Both the position numbers and the translations under genes were made by a program. Shown here piece by piece: positions 51,375 through 51,452 of a stretch of DNA of 51,452 nt. Origin of the DNA: Bordetella petrii (GTDB taxonomy: Bacteria; Pseudomonadota; Gammaproteobacteria; Burkholderiales; Burkholderiaceae_B); NCBI GenBank assembly GCA_017745595.1, contig WMBV01000023.1, positions 64,306 to 115,757 on the forward strand, given 5' to 3'. Within the stretch, counting starts at the first letter, position 1, and each line of letters begins with the position of its first letter. The notes beneath the pieces are model-generated. The model was given only the letters and a program-made list of their open reading frames with translations, was not told where the DNA came from and searched no databases.

Positions 51375-51452
51375 AGCTGCTGTGTACAGCCCGTCCTCCC
51401 ACAGAGTTAACAACTCGTCCCGCAGCATAGGGGCGTGCACAGTCAGCGTTTG

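Overview
The window is GC-rich, densely coded DNA whose gene families point to a beta-proteobacterium of the Alcaligenaceae, most likely Bordetella or close kin such as Achromobacter. The main reasons are four orphan Bug-type periplasmic binding proteins (the tripartite-tricarboxylate receptor family hugely expanded in Bordetella), the DUF3348-DUF802-OmpA-DUF2894 operon, DUF3079 and the style of the dispersed intergenic repeats. The species cannot be told from the sequence alone. I see no rRNA, tRNA, CRISPR array, transposase or prophage.

Layout. 1-6900 is mostly minus strand: a GNAT acetyltransferase, a copper TonB receptor of OprC type with a DUF2946 partner, a translationally coupled tpm/DUF488 pair, a YqjE/YqjK-like pair and a YceI protein. 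7094-12077 holds an amidase, a CYP152-type P450 peroxygenase, a DUF3079 protein, a second GNAT preceded by a leader with an intrinsic terminator, a VOC protein and periplasmic Cu/Zn superoxide dismutase. 12524-15334 is an hsp20-lon heat-shock operon with a sigma-32-like promoter. 15622-20778 has an aldo/keto reductase divergent from a Bug / class II aldolase / Bug / 2-hydroxyacid dehydrogenase operon. 21252-22364 is an AhpD-like peroxidase convergent with an Rrf2 regulator; both promoters carry the same dyad.

22436-26756 is the most interesting locus: four tightly coupled genes encoding a predicted MotAB/ZorAB-like ion-driven motor (DUF802 channel protein with a roughly 590-residue cytoplasmic tail, MotB-like OmpA protein) plus two uncharacterised partners (DUF3348, DUF2894). 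26882-30523 has a propeller protein, a TPR/winged-helix regulator, DUF899 and DUF2182. 30531-30885 holds two decayed gene fragments. 31152-32699 encodes a small lipoprotein and a YXWGXW protein with a Gln/Arg repeat tail. 32829-35455 pairs a Bug protein with a gamma-glutamyltransferase-like enzyme.

35620-42094 is a catabolic operon (dioxygenase, Bug, methylisocitrate-lyase-like lyase, LeuC-like, LeuD-like, MarR) with a divergent GntR regulator. 42237-51249 is a sugar-acid or related uptake and breakdown operon: FadR-type regulator, kdgD, a family-5 ABC transporter and two 2-hydroxy/2-keto acid dehydrogenases, with a clear promoter overlapped by a palindromic operator.

A family of about 90-bp intergenic elements made of two mirror-image 31-bp dyads occurs at seven places, plus a fragment at the right edge. 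The elements almost always sit next to gene 3' ends, and paired base changes preserve the stems.
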